Below are positions 1 through 9,432 of a stretch of DNA of 49,074 bases, in pieces (positions within the stretch are counted from its first letter, which is position 1; every line of letters begins with the position of its first letter). The notes beneath the pieces were generated by a model. The model searched no databases, was not told the origin of the DNA, and saw nothing but the letters and a program-made list of their open reading frames with translations. Location: assembly GCA_030627125.1 (NCBI GenBank), contig DAOUSR010000004.1, positions 1 through 49,074 of the forward strand. The letters are read 5' to 3'. Both the position numbers and the translations under genes were made by a program. This stretch comes from Thioploca sp. (GTDB taxonomy: Bacteria > Pseudomonadota > Gammaproteobacteria > Beggiatoales > Beggiatoaceae).

Positions 1-58
1 ATATCTTTAATTTCAGCTAATTATTTAATTATGAAAATCTTTTTTACTAATTAATCTA

Positions 59-1300
59 TTGTTATATTTAGGTTATTTTTACTTTGATGCAGCCCTCCGC
101 AGTCTTAACATCATCGACCGAGCTAATAAAAAGGATAAAAAAGACCCACCTACAGCAGAATGGCTACAGATTTACAAAAATGTAGCTTTAAACATCATGC
201 TAGGTACAATTCAACCTACAGTAACCGTAGTTACACCAACTAAAATACCGCAAGGTGGAACTCTGGACTTACGCATTACAGCATCTAATTCCAACTTCAA
301 CCTGTTTAGTGTTGTCCAAATAGATGGTGGAATAACAATTAATGACAAAATAGTTATTTCCCCAAATCAACTTATTGTAAACATAACTGTGCCAACGAAT
401 ATTAGTCTAAATCGCTATGACATGCAAATTGATACTACATTAGCAGATGGTAGCATTGAAACTGCTCATGGTATTGGCGTTATTGCAATAGAAGCACCAC
501 CAGAAATCCCGGAAATTATCAGTACGGTTTCCCTCCAAAATAACTCGCAAATTTTGATTTCTGGTATAAATACCAATTTCACTTCAAATTCTACCAGCCT
601 AAAATTTGATGATGACAAGATTGCCATAACTAAATTAATCGTACATAGTAAAACCTTGTTAGAAGCTCAAATTTACATTAATAATGGTTTCAAATTTGGT
701 TTGCATGATATTACTATAATTACTGCTGATGAAGTTATAACTCACTAATTTCTAGTTACCAAATCTAACACAGTTGTAACTACTCCAATGGTTAAAAAAT
801 ACTGTGATGCCTTAGATGAAGTAATTTCGATAACCTGTAAAAATCAAGTTTTAGGAGATAAACATATTGATGTAAAAGGCTATGTTGCCGGAGGACAGAT
901 TGCAGGTTATGTTACTAGCGAAGGCTGGGTATCCAGTGTTACTATTTTGAAAAATGCCACTCTTGATGGTGGTAAAGTAACTGGTTATGTTGATAATCAA
1001 GGCACAGTGGCCAATATTGACTATTGTGGTGGCCAATTAACTGGCGGCAATCTAGCTGGCAATATCATAGTCAAAGACAAGTACACTAAAATGAACTTAG
1101 GTGTATTTAAAGATGTCAACTTGCTAGATGGAACTATCATTGATGGTGGTATTTTCACCAGAACTATTACTGGCAGTGGTACGATTAAAAATGCTATTTT
1201 CCTAGATAACACTAATTTAGAAGGCGTAACTATTGGTAAAAATTGCATATTCGCAGAAGATGTGAATATAGGAAAAGTAGTACGCTTTATCCAACAATAA
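59..1300 (+). pseudogene. Surface-type protein with beta-helix-like repeats, interrupted by one in-frame TAA
   Basis: Two open stretches (59-748 and 788-1300) lie in the same frame, separated only by a TAA at 746-748. Translation past it gives 13 sense codons before the next methionine, so this reads as one gene with a nonsense mutation. The first part has a short helical lead and then Thr/Asn/Ile-rich beta segments like Ig/TIG-type modules. The second part has short Gly/Asp/Asn repeats (GGQIAGYV, GGKVTGYV, GGNLAGNI) typical of right-handed beta-helices. The 5' end is uncertain: the only start in frame is a TTG at 59, with stop codons just upstream, so the N-terminus and any signal peptide are probably lost. 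No function can be named. Recent inactivation is the simplest reading; readthrough or a sequencing error is possible. Confidence 0.6.
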
Positions 1301-1352
1301 ACGTAATTGCTAAGATCACCACTTATGGCTATAATTGGTTGAAATAATATGT

Positions 1353-1450
1353 AAATTAGGTAGTCCTAAATAAAGTAGTAGTAATGGTTTAAAATTGTAA
1401 TAAAACCAATAAATTAATTTACCACTACTTTATTTAGGACTACCAAATTT
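1353..1450. repeat. Long palindromic element (MITE-like inverted repeat)
   Basis: Arms at 1359-1384 and 1419-1444 begin GGTAGTCCTAAATAAAGTAG and its reverse complement, pairing over 26 bases with one mismatch. The match weakens but continues outwards by about 6 bases. A second, smaller inverted pair (ATGGTTT / AAAACCAT-like) lies in the loop. There is no coding capacity. A clean target-site duplication is not visible. It sits next to a decayed transposase, so a non-autonomous mobile element is likely. Confidence 0.7.
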
Positions 1451-1474
1451 GTTATATACCAATGGTAACATTTG

Positions 1475-1740
1475 TCATAAGGATTTCAAAACTGTTCGAC
1501 AACATAAAGTTCCTTCATTACACACCTTTTCAACCATAACTTCAAGAATGTTAGAACGTTTATGTTTAAGTGGTATAGAATTTTACCTTGAATAATTTTA
1601 GTAACGGCAATCACTGTTTTAGATTTAATACGAGAAAGGAAATACCCTCCAATCTCTTTAATTTGCCATATTAATATCTCAATATCCTAAATCGGTAATT
1701 ATTAATTTACCAATAAAGAGACTCCAAATTTGGAAAACAT
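1475..1740 (-). pseudogene. Decayed transposase fragment (IS4-type DDE)
   Basis: Reading the minus strand gives LLITDLGY, an in-frame stop, then after a frame change IKEIGGYFLSRIKSKTV, then after another frame change KHKRSNILEVMVEKV. The order (D-L-G followed about 15 residues later by GGYFLSR) is the region around the second catalytic Asp and the Y-R of IS4-type transposases. At least two frameshifts and one stop make it nonfunctional. Only an internal portion is visible; the N-terminal third is absent. Confidence 0.5.
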
Positions 1741-1759
1741 TCTCAATCCAGAAGGTTAA

Positions 1760-1812
1760 CTGCCATTAAATTAAGGGCTAAGAATTGCCCCTACGTAATA
1801 ATTTGTAGGGTA
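1760..1812. repeat. Small double-hairpin intergenic repeat upstream of ribBX
   Basis: GGGC...GCCC and CCCTAC (1788-1793) / GTAGGG (1805-1810) form two adjacent hairpins. The leading TGCCATTAA(A/G)TTA motif (1761 onward) recurs at 7913-7925, so this is probably a member of a dispersed family and not a riboswitch. I see no RFN/FMN riboswitch consensus here. Confidence 0.4.
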
Positions 1813-1833
1813 TTTAGAAGATAATTATTGTGA

Positions 1834-1839
1834 TATAAT
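1834..1839 (+). promoter_or_regulatory. Possible -10 box for ribBX operon
   Basis: A perfect TATAAT lies 58 bases before the chosen ribBX start. The matching -35 region (around 1811-1816) is poor, so this is a weak call based on the -10 hexamer and its position only. Confidence 0.3.
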
Positions 1840-1897
1840 GGTATTTTGTGCAGATTCGCTTCTGAATCTATAGTTTATCATATTAATATTGAAACAT

Positions 1898-3031
1898 ATG
1901 CCATTGAATACTACTGAAGAAATCATTGCCGATATTCGAGAAGGAAAAATGGTCATCTTAATGGATGACGAAGACCGTGAGAATGAAGGTGATTTAATTA
2001 TGGCTGCGGTCAAAGTAAGGGCTGAAGATATTAACTTTATGGCTCGATTTGGCCGAGGGTTAATCTGCCTGACTTTAACCAATGAACGTTGCCAACAATT
2101 ACAATTGAATCAAATGGTTGTGGACAATAATGCACCGCTCGGAACTAATTTTACCGTATCAATCGAAGCTGCCAAAGGTGTAACCACTGGAATTTCAGCA
2201 GCCGATAGAGCTGTAACTATTCTTGCAGCAGTGGCTCCAGAAGCTAAACCATCTGATTTAGTCCAACCTGGCCATATTTTTCCGTTAACAGCTCAACCCG
2301 GCGGTACGCTTAGACGAGCTGGGCATACCGAAGCTGGTTGTGATTTAGCTCGTTTAGCCGGCTTAGAGCCAGCAACAGTGATTGTAGAAATTCTGAATGA
2401 AGACGGCACAATGGCACGTCGACCAGATTTGGAAATATTTGCGAAACAGCATAATCTGAAAATTGGAACTATCGCTGATTTGATTAGTTTCCGTACCATG
2501 AATGAAAAAACTGTAGATCGAATAACAGATTGTAAGTGGCCTACAGAATTTGGAGATTTCAAACTAGTTGCTTATAAAGATAGTATTGATAATGTTATAC
2601 ATTTTGCGTTAGTGAAAGGCCAAATTAAACCGGATGAAGCAATTTTAATACGAGTGCATATTAGTAATACTTTATGTGATTTAACCACTAGCACTAGAGA
2701 AACTTGCGGTTGGCCATTACGCAATGCTATCAAGCGAGTTGCTGAAGAAGAAGCTGGAATAGTAGTGATATTGAATCAAAAAGAAGAAGCCAAAACTCTG
2801 CTACAAAGAATTAACCATTGTTGTAAACGGGATGAAGGAGAAAATTCACCAGCTCAACCACCAGTTCATGATTTACGAACTCATGGTTTAGGAGCCCAAA
2901 TTCTGTCCGATTTAGGAGTACGAAAAATGCGAGTGTTAAGTGCTCCTAAAAAAATGCACGCCTTGTCTGGTTTTGATTTGGAAGTTGTTGATTATATTAA
3001 TAATGAGAGAAAAGATGACGACAGTAATTGA
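1898..3031 (+). CDS. ribBX: RibBX: 3,4-dihydroxy-2-butanone 4-phosphate synthase fused to degenerate GTP cyclohydrolase II domain
   Basis: The N-terminal ~200 residues are RibB, which makes the four-carbon unit of riboflavin from ribulose 5-phosphate. The [12 protein letters not shown] acidic motif and the [13 protein letters not shown] motif are intact. The C-terminal ~170 residues have the GTP cyclohydrolase II fold, but the zinc site is broken: of the three canonical Cys in RVHxxCLTGDxxxxxRCDCG, the aligned segment [20 protein letters not shown] keeps only the last. It should therefore not open GTP, and a separate ribA is expected elsewhere. This architecture is known in proteobacteria as RibBX. 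I start at ATG 1898 ([10 protein letters not shown]); an in-frame TTG at 1889 is less likely. The 3' end overlaps ribH by 17 bases. Confidence 0.92.
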   Translation: MPLNTTEEIIADIREGKMVILMDDEDRENEGDLIMAAVKVRAEDINFMARFGRGLICLTLTNERCQQLQLNQMVVDNNAPLGTNFTVSIEAAKGVTTGISAADRAVTILAAVAPEAKPSDLVQPGHIFPLTAQPGGTLRRAGHTEAGCDLARLAGLEPATVIVEILNEDGTMARRPDLEIFAKQHNLKIGTIADLISFRTMNEKTVDRITDCKWPTEFGDFKLVAYKDSIDNVIHFALVKGQIKPDEAILIRVHISNTLCDLTTSTRETCGWPLRNAIKRVAEEEAGIVVILNQKEEAKTLLQRINHCCKRDEGENSPAQPPVHDLRTHGLGAQILSDLGVRKMRVLSAPKKMHALSGFDLEVVDYINNERKDDDSN

Positions 3032-3479
3032 AGGAAATTTTGCTAATTGTAATGCGACTTACGCAATCGTGGCAGGACGTTTTAATAGTTTTATCACTGA
3101 TCATTTGTTAATAGGAGCTTTGAATACTTTAAAACGGCATGGAGTAACGGATGAAAATATTACCGTAGCGTGGGTTCCGGGTGCTTATGAAATTCCACTA
3201 GTTACACAACGTTTAGCTGCTAGTAAAAAATATGCTGCCATTATTGCTATCGGTGCGGTGATTCGAGGTGGAACTCCACATTTTGATTATGTTGCAGGGG
3301 AATGTTCTAAGGGATTAGCAACGGTATCTTTGCAATATGATATACCAGTGGCCTTTGGAGTTCTAACTGTAGATTCAATTGAGCAAGCGATTGAACGGGC
3401 TGGCACTAAGGCTGGTAATAAAGGTAGTGATGCTGCATTATCAGCTATTGAAATGGTTGATTTGCTTAAGAAACTATAA
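3015..3479 (+). CDS. ribH: 6,7-dimethyl-8-ribityllumazine synthase
   Basis: 154 residues, the usual size. It condenses the RibB product with 5-amino-6-ribitylaminouracil to lumazine, the penultimate riboflavin step. The family's segments [29 protein letters not shown] and the [13 protein letters not shown] stretch are present. The reading frame stays open to 2940, but the ATG at 3015 gives the normal N-terminus and lies within the end of ribBX, implying translational coupling. The stop overlaps the nusB start (TAATG). Confidence 0.96.
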   Translation: MTTVIEGNFANCNATYAIVAGRFNSFITDHLLIGALNTLKRHGVTDENITVAWVPGAYEIPLVTQRLAASKKYAAIIAIGAVIRGGTPHFDYVAGECSKGLATVSLQYDIPVAFGVLTVDSIEQAIERAGTKAGNKGSDAALSAIEMVDLLKKL

Positions 3480-3919
3480 TGGCGAAATTTAAACCTAAAG
3501 CTAGGACTGCCGCTCGGAAGTTAGCATTACAAGCATTATATCAATGGCATATGACTAATTTAAATATTTCAGTGATAGAAATGCAACTTTTAGAAGACCC
3601 AGACAGACTTATTATACAAGATATAACTAAAATTGATGTTCCTTATTTTAAACAATTGCTTAATGGAATTTATCAGCAATTTAATGAACTAGATATAGCG
3701 TATACTCCTTTGTTAGATAGAAATTTTAATGAGCTTGACCCAATTGAATTAACGATTTTACGCCTTGGTAGTTATGAATTGAAATATTGCAAAGATATTC
3801 CATTTAAAGTAGCAATTAATGAAGCAGTTGAATTAGCTAAAGGTTTTGGAGCGGAACAAAGTCACAAATATATTAACAGTATTTTAGATAAACTTGCTCA
3901 ACAACTGGCAAAGAATTAG
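3479..3919 (+). CDS. nusB: Transcription antitermination factor NusB
   Basis: 146 residues, all-helical, with the NusB N-terminal ARKLALQALYQW segment and the C-terminal KVAINEAVELAKGFG / SHKYINSILDKLA signature. It binds boxA RNA with NusE (S10) for rRNA antitermination. The ATG overlaps the ribH stop by one base, the conserved ribH-nusB arrangement of gammaproteobacteria. thiL, often next, is absent; a hairpin repeat and a convergent gene follow. Confidence 0.95.
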   Translation: MAKFKPKARTAARKLALQALYQWHMTNLNISVIEMQLLEDPDRLIIQDITKIDVPYFKQLLNGIYQQFNELDIAYTPLLDRNFNELDPIELTILRLGSYELKYCKDIPFKVAINEAVELAKGFGAEQSHKYINSILDKLAQQLAKN

Positions 3920-4009
3920 TCTTGTACACTGTAAGTATTTATTTAGAAAATTACGTAAAGTATCCTGTGATTTGTATGAAAAACGAATTGCTAAGATGTA
4001 CCAGTGGTT

Positions 4010-4050
4010 TATTTGAACAAGATTACACAGGGTTAGATGATTAACAGAAT
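4010..4050. repeat. Degenerate copy of the 'gattaacaggat' dispersed repeat
   Basis: The stretch around 4014-4048 (acaagattacacaggg...gattaacagaat) resembles the tail of the repeat at 18499-18571 (gattaacaggatt). Similarity is partial and judged by eye. Confidence 0.25.
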
Positions 4051-4068
4051 ATTTTAAATATCTTAACT

Positions 4069-4139
4069 TTCGCCAAAGTCAGAATTTGTTGTTTCGGGAA
4101 TGAGGTACGATTTCCCGAAACAACCAGCAAATTGGCGAA
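4069..4139. repeat. Nested hairpin repeat between convergent genes
   Basis: An inner stem GTTGTTTCGGGAA (4088-4100) pairs perfectly with TTCCCGAAACAAC (4112-4124) around an 11-base loop. An outer stem TTCGCCAA (4069-4076) pairs with TTGGCGAA (4132-4139). A related sequence with the same loop core lies at 33853-33960, so this is a dispersed element. Between nusB (+) and the isomerase gene (-) it could end transcription both ways, although no clear T-tract follows. Confidence 0.65.
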
Positions 4140-4153
4140 GGTATTGTTAAATA

Positions 4154-5167
4154 TTACAGCCGATGGAAAATATAAATTCCCATAGGTGAATCTATTGGTT
4201 CACTAACTTGGCCTGGTTTTAACCGAAAAATAACTTTCATTGGAGCTGGAGTACTTGGATCATCTGTTACATTTCGAGTAAGAACATCACGATCCATATC
4301 GGAATATTGCTTAATTAATTTATCAAACTTAACGTCTTTAGAACGAGCATGACGTACTAATTTATTAGCAAATTCAAGAGCAGTAGCATGTTTATAATAA
4401 AACTTTTTACCTGGCACTGAAACTCGCATTTCAGTATGGGCAATGACAATAAATTCAAAATCTCCAGGATATACTGGTGGTTGTTCTGGACTAGGTACTC
4501 TGGACGGATCTAATTTACCTATATCTGTGGGTAAAACTTTTTCGACTGCTTTATGCACAACTTCCTGATTGGTTTTAGCAAGCTGATGGGCTTGTTTAGT
4601 ATCAAATTTTTCAGCTTCTTGACCTATCCGAGAAATAGTAATTTTTTCTAACTTATCTCCAATTTTAATTTGTGATAATATTTCTAAACCATCTACTACT
4701 TCTCCAAAAATACTGTGTTGATTATCTAGCCATTGTGCTGGTTTGGTAGTAATAAAAAATTGACTGCCATTAGTGTTTGGACCTTTCGTTGCCATGGAAA
4801 GTATACCAACCTTGGAATGATGCAGACCCGGATAAAACTCATCAGCAAATACAAAACCTGGGCCTCCAGTACCAGTGCCAGTAGGATCACCAGTTTGTAC
4901 CATAAATTCTCTTACGTGGTGGAAAATTAAATTTTGATATAAAGGCTTCTTAACTTGCTTTTTAGTTTCAGGTTCTTCCCAAGCGGTTGTACCTTCAGAT
5001 AAACCAATAAAGTTCATTACTGTCATTGGTGCTTGTTGGTAAAACAATTTAGCGGTGATAGTACCTTTATCAGTATGAATTTTGGCAAAAATTCCTGGTT
5101 GGGTAGTGTTTGCAGATAATGGAGTAATGATTAAAAATAATGAAATTAATAAAGAACGTATTAACAT
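4154..5167 (-). CDS. Secreted cyclophilin-type peptidylprolyl isomerase with C-terminal parvulin-like domain
   Basis: Starting at the ATG at 5167 gives a clean signal peptide (MLIRSLLISLFLIITPLSA); an upstream in-frame start at 5209 only adds a hydrophilic extension. A cyclophilin domain follows with FHHVREFMVQTGDPTG, GILSMA, NGSQFFITT and SIFGEVVDG, which cover the usual active-site segments. After a Pro-rich linker, the last ~100 residues (HARSKDVKFDKLIKQYSD ... LKPGQVSEPIDSPMGIYIF) resemble a PpiC/SurA-type rotamase domain. Two isomerase folds in one periplasmic protein is unusual. The C-terminal assignment rests on motif resemblance and is less sure. It lies 76 bases downstream of recG on the same strand, so cotranscription is likely. 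Confidence 0.85.
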   Translation of the reverse strand: MLIRSLLISLFLIITPLSANTTQPGIFAKIHTDKGTITAKLFYQQAPMTVMNFIGLSEGTTAWEEPETKKQVKKPLYQNLIFHHVREFMVQTGDPTGTGTGGPGFVFADEFYPGLHHSKVGILSMATKGPNTNGSQFFITTKPAQWLDNQHSIFGEVVDGLEILSQIKIGDKLEKITISRIGQEAEKFDTKQAHQLAKTNQEVVHKAVEKVLPTDIGKLDPSRVPSPEQPPVYPGDFEFIVIAHTEMRVSVPGKKFYYKHATALEFANKLVRHARSKDVKFDKLIKQYSDMDRDVLTRNVTDDPSTPAPMKVIFRLKPGQVSEPIDSPMGIYIFHRL

Positions 5168-5243
5168 AATTTTACAGTAGTTATTAAGGAACTTTGAATA
5201 TGAGGTCAAAACTATGGAATATCAATATATCTATAAATTCTAA

Positions 5244-7295
5244 TCACACTTCCCCATAATGCAATCCTTCTTTCATCCATCTTTGGACTAAAGCCTGACA
5301 CTGTTCAGGATACTGTTTAAACATGATTTTACCAGTTTCAACAACATCAGTTAATAAATCTTTATCTCGCCGCACATCCGCAATTCGTAAATTCATAACC
5401 CCTTTTTGTCGAGTGCCTAAAACTTCCCCTGGCCCCCGTATATCTAAATCACGTTGAGCAATCACAAACCCGTCATGATTATCCCGAATAATTCCTAACC
5501 GTGCTTTAGCAACTTCAGATAATGGTTGTTGATATAATAATACACAATAGCTTTGCAAAGCTCCTCTACCAATTCGCCCTCTTAATTGATGTAATTGAGC
5601 TAAACCCAAACGTTCCGCATTTTCAATAATCATTAAACTAGCATTAGCTACATCAACCCCAACTTCAATCACTGTTGTTGCTACCAATAAATTCAGTTCT
5701 TTAGCTATAAAACCATCCATAACCTGCTCTTTTTCCTTGGCTTTCATGCGGCCATGCACCAATCCAATCTGTAACTCAGGCAAAGCTTCCTGTAATTTAA
5801 TCGCAGTTTCTTCAGCAGCTTGCAACTGTGAAATTTCCGATTCTTCAATTAATGTACACACCCAATAAGCTTGGCGGGCTTCATTAGTACACACATCTTG
5901 AATTCGAGCAATAACTTTATCTCGCCGTGTATTAGGCATAATAACGGTAATAATCGGAGTACGGCCCGGTGGCAATTCATCAATGATAGAAGTATCCAAG
6001 TCAGCATAAGCAGTCATAGCTAAGGTGCGAGGAATTGGAGTTGCGGTCATAATCAATTGATGTGGATAAACTCCGTCTTGATTACCTTTATTGCGTAACG
6101 CTAACCGTTGATGCACTCCAAATCGATGTTGTTCATCCACAATTATTAAGCCCAACTTAGCAAACTCTACATCTTTCTGAAACAGAGCGTGAGTGCCAAT
6201 AATTAAGGAAGCTTGCCCAGAAGATATGGTTTCCAATACTTGTTCCCGTTTTTTCTTAGTTAAACTGCCAGTCAACCAAGTAAATGCGATCCCTAATGGT
6301 TCTAACCAGTTAGCAAAAGTACGGGTGTGTTGTTCGGACAATAATTCAGTTGGAGCCATGATTGCCACTTGATAGCCAGATTCAATCGCTTGTAACGCAC
6401 TGATAGCAGCAACTATAGTTTTTCCAGAACCAACATCACCTTGTAATAAGCGTTGCATGGGGCTAGTAGAATTTAAATCGGTATTAATTTCAGCTATTAC
6501 TCGTTGTTGGGAATTAGTAAGTTTAAACGGTAATTGAGTTAATAAAGCTTGTACCAATACTCCAGCATTATTCAAACTAGCCGCAATATGTTTACTAGCA
6601 TTAACACGTAGACTATACATGCTTAAATGATGAGCTAATAATTCTTCAAAAGCTAATCTATGTCGAGCTGGAATTTTATCATCTGTTGTAGCAATTTGCG
6701 GAGTTGGATGGTGTAAAATTTGTAGAGCTTCTAGTAAAGGCAATAAGTTGAGTTGAGAACGCAAAGTTTCTGGAATATAATCAATAATATCGTATTTGGC
6801 AAATATCTGGTCAATTAAAGAACGAAAAATTGCTTGATTTAATTTACTATTACTGGGATATATCGGAGTCAAATGTTCTGCTAAATCTGGAGTCAAATTG
6901 GAATAATCTAACAATTCATATTGAGGGTGAATTAATTCCAAACAATTATAGCCTTGCCGTACTTCACCAAAACAACGTATTTTAGTTCCAGGTTTTAATA
7001 TTTCAAGTTGAGCCGGGTAAAAATGAAAGAAGCGCAACATGATAGTTCCAGTTTCATCTTCCAGCATACAAATTAAAGATCGTTTTTTACCATATTTTTC
7101 TTCAGCCGCTTGGATAGTTCCATCAATCACAGTGTGATCCCCAATTTTTAAGTCAGCCAGCTTCTTAATTTTGGTTCGATCCTCATACCGTAATGGCAAA
7201 TGGAATAACATATCATCAATTGTATGTATGCCAAGTTTGGCTAATTGTTCTATTACTTTGGTATTTACACCATGCAAACTATCTATTGTCACCAT
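5244..7295 (-). CDS. recG: ATP-dependent DNA helicase RecG
   Basis: 683 residues. The N-terminal wedge/OB domain is followed by a superfamily 2 helicase core: Walker A GDVGSGKT, DEQH box (IVDEQHRFGV), TATPIPRTLA, then the C-terminal half with LVHGRMK, TVIEVGVDV and QLRGRIGRG. It reverses stalled forks and migrates branched DNA. I start at ATG 7295; a GTG at 7310 would add five residues. It follows ridA on the same strand, the gammaproteobacterial spoT-ridA-recG order, but spoT is missing upstream. Confidence 0.96.
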   Translation of the reverse strand: MVTIDSLHGVNTKVIEQLAKLGIHTIDDMLFHLPLRYEDRTKIKKLADLKIGDHTVIDGTIQAAEEKYGKKRSLICMLEDETGTIMLRFFHFYPAQLEILKPGTKIRCFGEVRQGYNCLELIHPQYELLDYSNLTPDLAEHLTPIYPSNSKLNQAIFRSLIDQIFAKYDIIDYIPETLRSQLNLLPLLEALQILHHPTPQIATTDDKIPARHRLAFEELLAHHLSMYSLRVNASKHIAASLNNAGVLVQALLTQLPFKLTNSQQRVIAEINTDLNSTSPMQRLLQGDVGSGKTIVAAISALQAIESGYQVAIMAPTELLSEQHTRTFANWLEPLGIAFTWLTGSLTKKKREQVLETISSGQASLIIGTHALFQKDVEFAKLGLIIVDEQHRFGVHQRLALRNKGNQDGVYPHQLIMTATPIPRTLAMTAYADLDTSIIDELPPGRTPIITVIMPNTRRDKVIARIQDVCTNEARQAYWVCTLIEESEISQLQAAEETAIKLQEALPELQIGLVHGRMKAKEKEQVMDGFIAKELNLLVATTVIEVGVDVANASLMIIENAERLGLAQLHQLRGRIGRGALQSYCVLLYQQPLSEVAKARLGIIRDNHDGFVIAQRDLDIRGPGEVLGTRQKGVMNLRIADVRRDKDLLTDVVETGKIMFKQYPEQCQALVQRWMKEGLHYGEV

Positions 7296-7377
7296 TTCTA
7301 AATTTCTCACTCATGAATTTTGCTACTAACTCCATTAGTTTCTCACAGATTTAGCAGTTTTAGAATTATCTGAAAAA

Positions 7378-7758
7378 TTATAATACTAAAACTGCATCCA
7401 TTTCCACTGCTACCCCTTTAGGTAAACTAGTTACTCCAACTACAGCTCGAGCTGGATAAGGTGGTTTAAAGTATTCAGGCATAATTTCATTTACTAGAGC
7501 AAAGTGAGATAAATCTGTTAGAAAAATATTCAGTTTAACAATATTAGCTAAATCTCCACCTGCTGCTTGAGCCACTGCTTGTAAATTTTTGAAAACTTGA
7601 TGGATTTGGGCTGCCATATTGCCATCATTCAGTTCCATTGTGTCTGGAATTAAAGGAATCTGGCCAGATAAATAAACGGTATTTCCAGCTTTAACAGCTT
7701 GAGAGTAAGTTCCTATTGCTTGTGGAGCATCAGGAGTATTAATTATTTCAAATGGCAT
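7378..7758 (-). CDS. ridA: RidA family reactive enamine/imine deaminase
   Basis: 126 residues, standard length. It hydrolyses 2-aminoacrylate and related reactive enamines/imines released by PLP enzymes. The substrate-binding Arg (in [11 protein letters not shown]) and the Glu near the end ([11 protein letters not shown]) are present, as is the [10 protein letters not shown]-terminal motif. First gene of a minus-strand run with recG and the isomerase gene. Confidence 0.95.
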   Translation of the reverse strand: MPFEIINTPDAPQAIGTYSQAVKAGNTVYLSGQIPLIPDTMELNDGNMAAQIHQVFKNLQAVAQAAGGDLANIVKLNIFLTDLSHFALVNEIMPEYFKPPYPARAVVGVTSLPKGVAVEMDAVLVL

Positions 7759-8119
7759 AAGTTTTTCTTAATTATTTGGGAAATTGCTATACAGGATAAA
7801 GTGTAAGTGAGTGGAGGGTTAAAGATATTATCGAAAAATACCTTAATAATGAAAGCAACCAACTCACTCTAATAATGAATTATCTCATTTAAATTAGCAT
7901 CCGGCAAGTAAATGCCATTAAGTTATGGATTTAGGTTAGGGCAATTTTTTGGTACTGGACTAAAAATATAATTAATAGTATCAAAATACGAAATTATACA
8001 GATAAAAGAGTTGCTGATCCAATAGCAGAAATAAACCCGATCGTCGAGAGATGGTTGGTTTTTTTGGTGGAATTTGATACACTTCTTAGAACGTGTAAAC
8101 ATTTATAATAGAGGATAAA
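7759..8119. other. Intergenic region between ridA and a gene remnant
   Basis: Divergent 5' ends on both sides. It holds the motif TGCCATTAAGTTA (7913-7925), shared with 1761-1773, followed by a GGGCAATTTT stretch; probably a dispersed repeat fragment. No convincing ORF, RNA or complete promoter is seen. Confidence 0.4.
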
Positions 8120-8467
8120 ATGAATTATTTAAAAAAATCGGTGTTTGGTTTATTATGCTTTTTTATTGCTGTTGTCTTTGCAGATGAAGCTAAATTTAAC
8201 GATGTAAAAATCAAAACAATAAAAGTTGGAGATAGTATTTATATGCTAATGGGTGGCAACATTGGCATATCTACGGGAGAAGATGGCGTATTCTTAATTG
8301 ATGACCAATTTGCACCATTGACTGAAAAAATCAAAGCAGCAATTACCGAGATTTCTGCTAAACCGATTCGTTTTATAATCAATATTGTATTTTTCAAAAC
8401 GGCTAATGTGATTCATATGGGTGACACATTTTTTGTTGGGGCGAATTATGTATATTCTCCCCTATAA
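8120..8467 (+). pseudogene. MBL-fold hydrolase remnant with catalytic core deleted
   Basis: 115 codons with a good ribosome-binding site (AGAGG) and signal peptide (cleavage near AVVFADE). The start matches the first beta-sandwich half of secreted metallo-beta-lactamase-fold hydrolases (GGNIGISTGEDGVFLIDDQFAPLTEKI ... PIRFIIN). In intact relatives RFVIN continues into THWHGDH, which binds zinc. Here it jumps straight into a segment matching a later part of the fold (TANVIHMGDTFFVGANY) and then ends. HxHxDH is gone, so about 80 residues appear to have been lost by an in-frame deletion, and the 3' part by truncation. The product cannot be a hydrolase. Confidence 0.75.
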
Positions 8468-8477
8468 TAGCGTTTCT

Positions 8478-8562
8478 CAGTTGAACGTATTATATCAATA
8501 CAAATTGATATTTATTTTGAATTTAGTTAAGAGTTAAGCATTCATAATTAAGAATTGCTATA
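8478..8562 (-). repeat. Dispersed repeat family, copy A
   Basis: On the minus strand it begins TAGCAATTCTTAATTATGAA and continues through an AAATATCA stretch. The first ~28 bases match 28533-28560 closely; it is the same family as 12443-12510 and 9703-9723. It sits between convergent genes. Confidence 0.6.
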
Positions 8563-8564
8563 AT

Positions 8565-9326
8565 TTAATCTATTTGGTTTTTAATCAAAGCTTGTAATGG
8601 CCCAAGTAAATCAATTGGTAATGGAAATACAATCGTATTAGTTTTGCTCTCCGAAGCAATATCATTCATAGTTTGTAAATAACGCAACTGCAAAGCTTGG
8701 GGTTGTTTGGAAATTATTTCAGCTGCCTGTCGTAATTTTTCTGATGCTTGTAATTCACCTTCAGCATGAATAACTTTAGCCCGTCGTTCTCGTTCGGCTT
8801 CGGCTTGCCTAGCAATAGCTCGAATCATGCTATCATTCAAATCCACATGTTTGATTTCCACATTGGAAACTTTAATTCCCCAAGCATCAGTTTGTTCATC
8901 CAAAATTGCTTGAATGTCTTTATTTAGCTTATCTCGTTCGGTCAATATATCGTCCAATTCATGATGGCCAAGGACGGAACGTAACGTAGTTTGAGCTAAT
9001 TGGCTAGTTGCTTGTTGATAATCTTCCACTTGAATGATTGCTTTTTCTGGATGAATTACCCGGAAATACACTACTGCATTAACTTTAATCGATATATTAT
9101 CTTTTGAAATTACATCTTGAGACGGAACATCCATAACTACGGTGCGAGTACCCATCTTAATCATGGTTTCGAAAAATGGAATGATGACAATTACGCCTGG
9201 GCCTTTGATTTTTCGATACCGACCTAGAAAGAACACTACAGCCCGTTCATATTCACGTAAAATAGTGAAAGAATAGAAAAAAATTATTAAAACTAAAACA
9301 GCTATACCAATAATAAATTGTGTCAT
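8565..9326 (-). CDS. Slipin (stomatin-like SPFH/band-7 membrane protein)
   Basis: 253 residues. One N-terminal membrane helix (about residues 3-20) is followed by an SPFH domain ([53 protein letters not shown]) and a charged helical tail ([20 protein letters not shown]). These proteins oligomerise and organise membrane microdomains. The partner NfeD, usually adjacent, is absent on both sides, so it is either elsewhere or lost. Confidence 0.92.
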   Translation of the reverse strand: MTQFIIGIAVLVLIIFFYSFTILREYERAVVFFLGRYRKIKGPGVIVIIPFFETMIKMGTRTVVMDVPSQDVISKDNISIKVNAVVYFRVIHPEKAIIQVEDYQQATSQLAQTTLRSVLGHHELDDILTERDKLNKDIQAILDEQTDAWGIKVSNVEIKHVDLNDSMIRAIARQAEAERERRAKVIHAEGELQASEKLRQAAEIISKQPQALQLRYLQTMNDIASESKTNTIVFPLPIDLLGPLQALIKNQID

Positions 9327-9432
9327 GATTATTCCCTTATTTAAGAAAATTAAATTAGTTTAACTATAAATAAAAAAATCAGGTATTTTTAATACATTCG
9401 TAAGTACTAAGCATAAATTTTATTTTAAAATT

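Noticed and set aside
1740-1897. FMN riboswitch before ribBX
   Set aside because: The hairpins there match dispersed repeats and lack the conserved RFN core.
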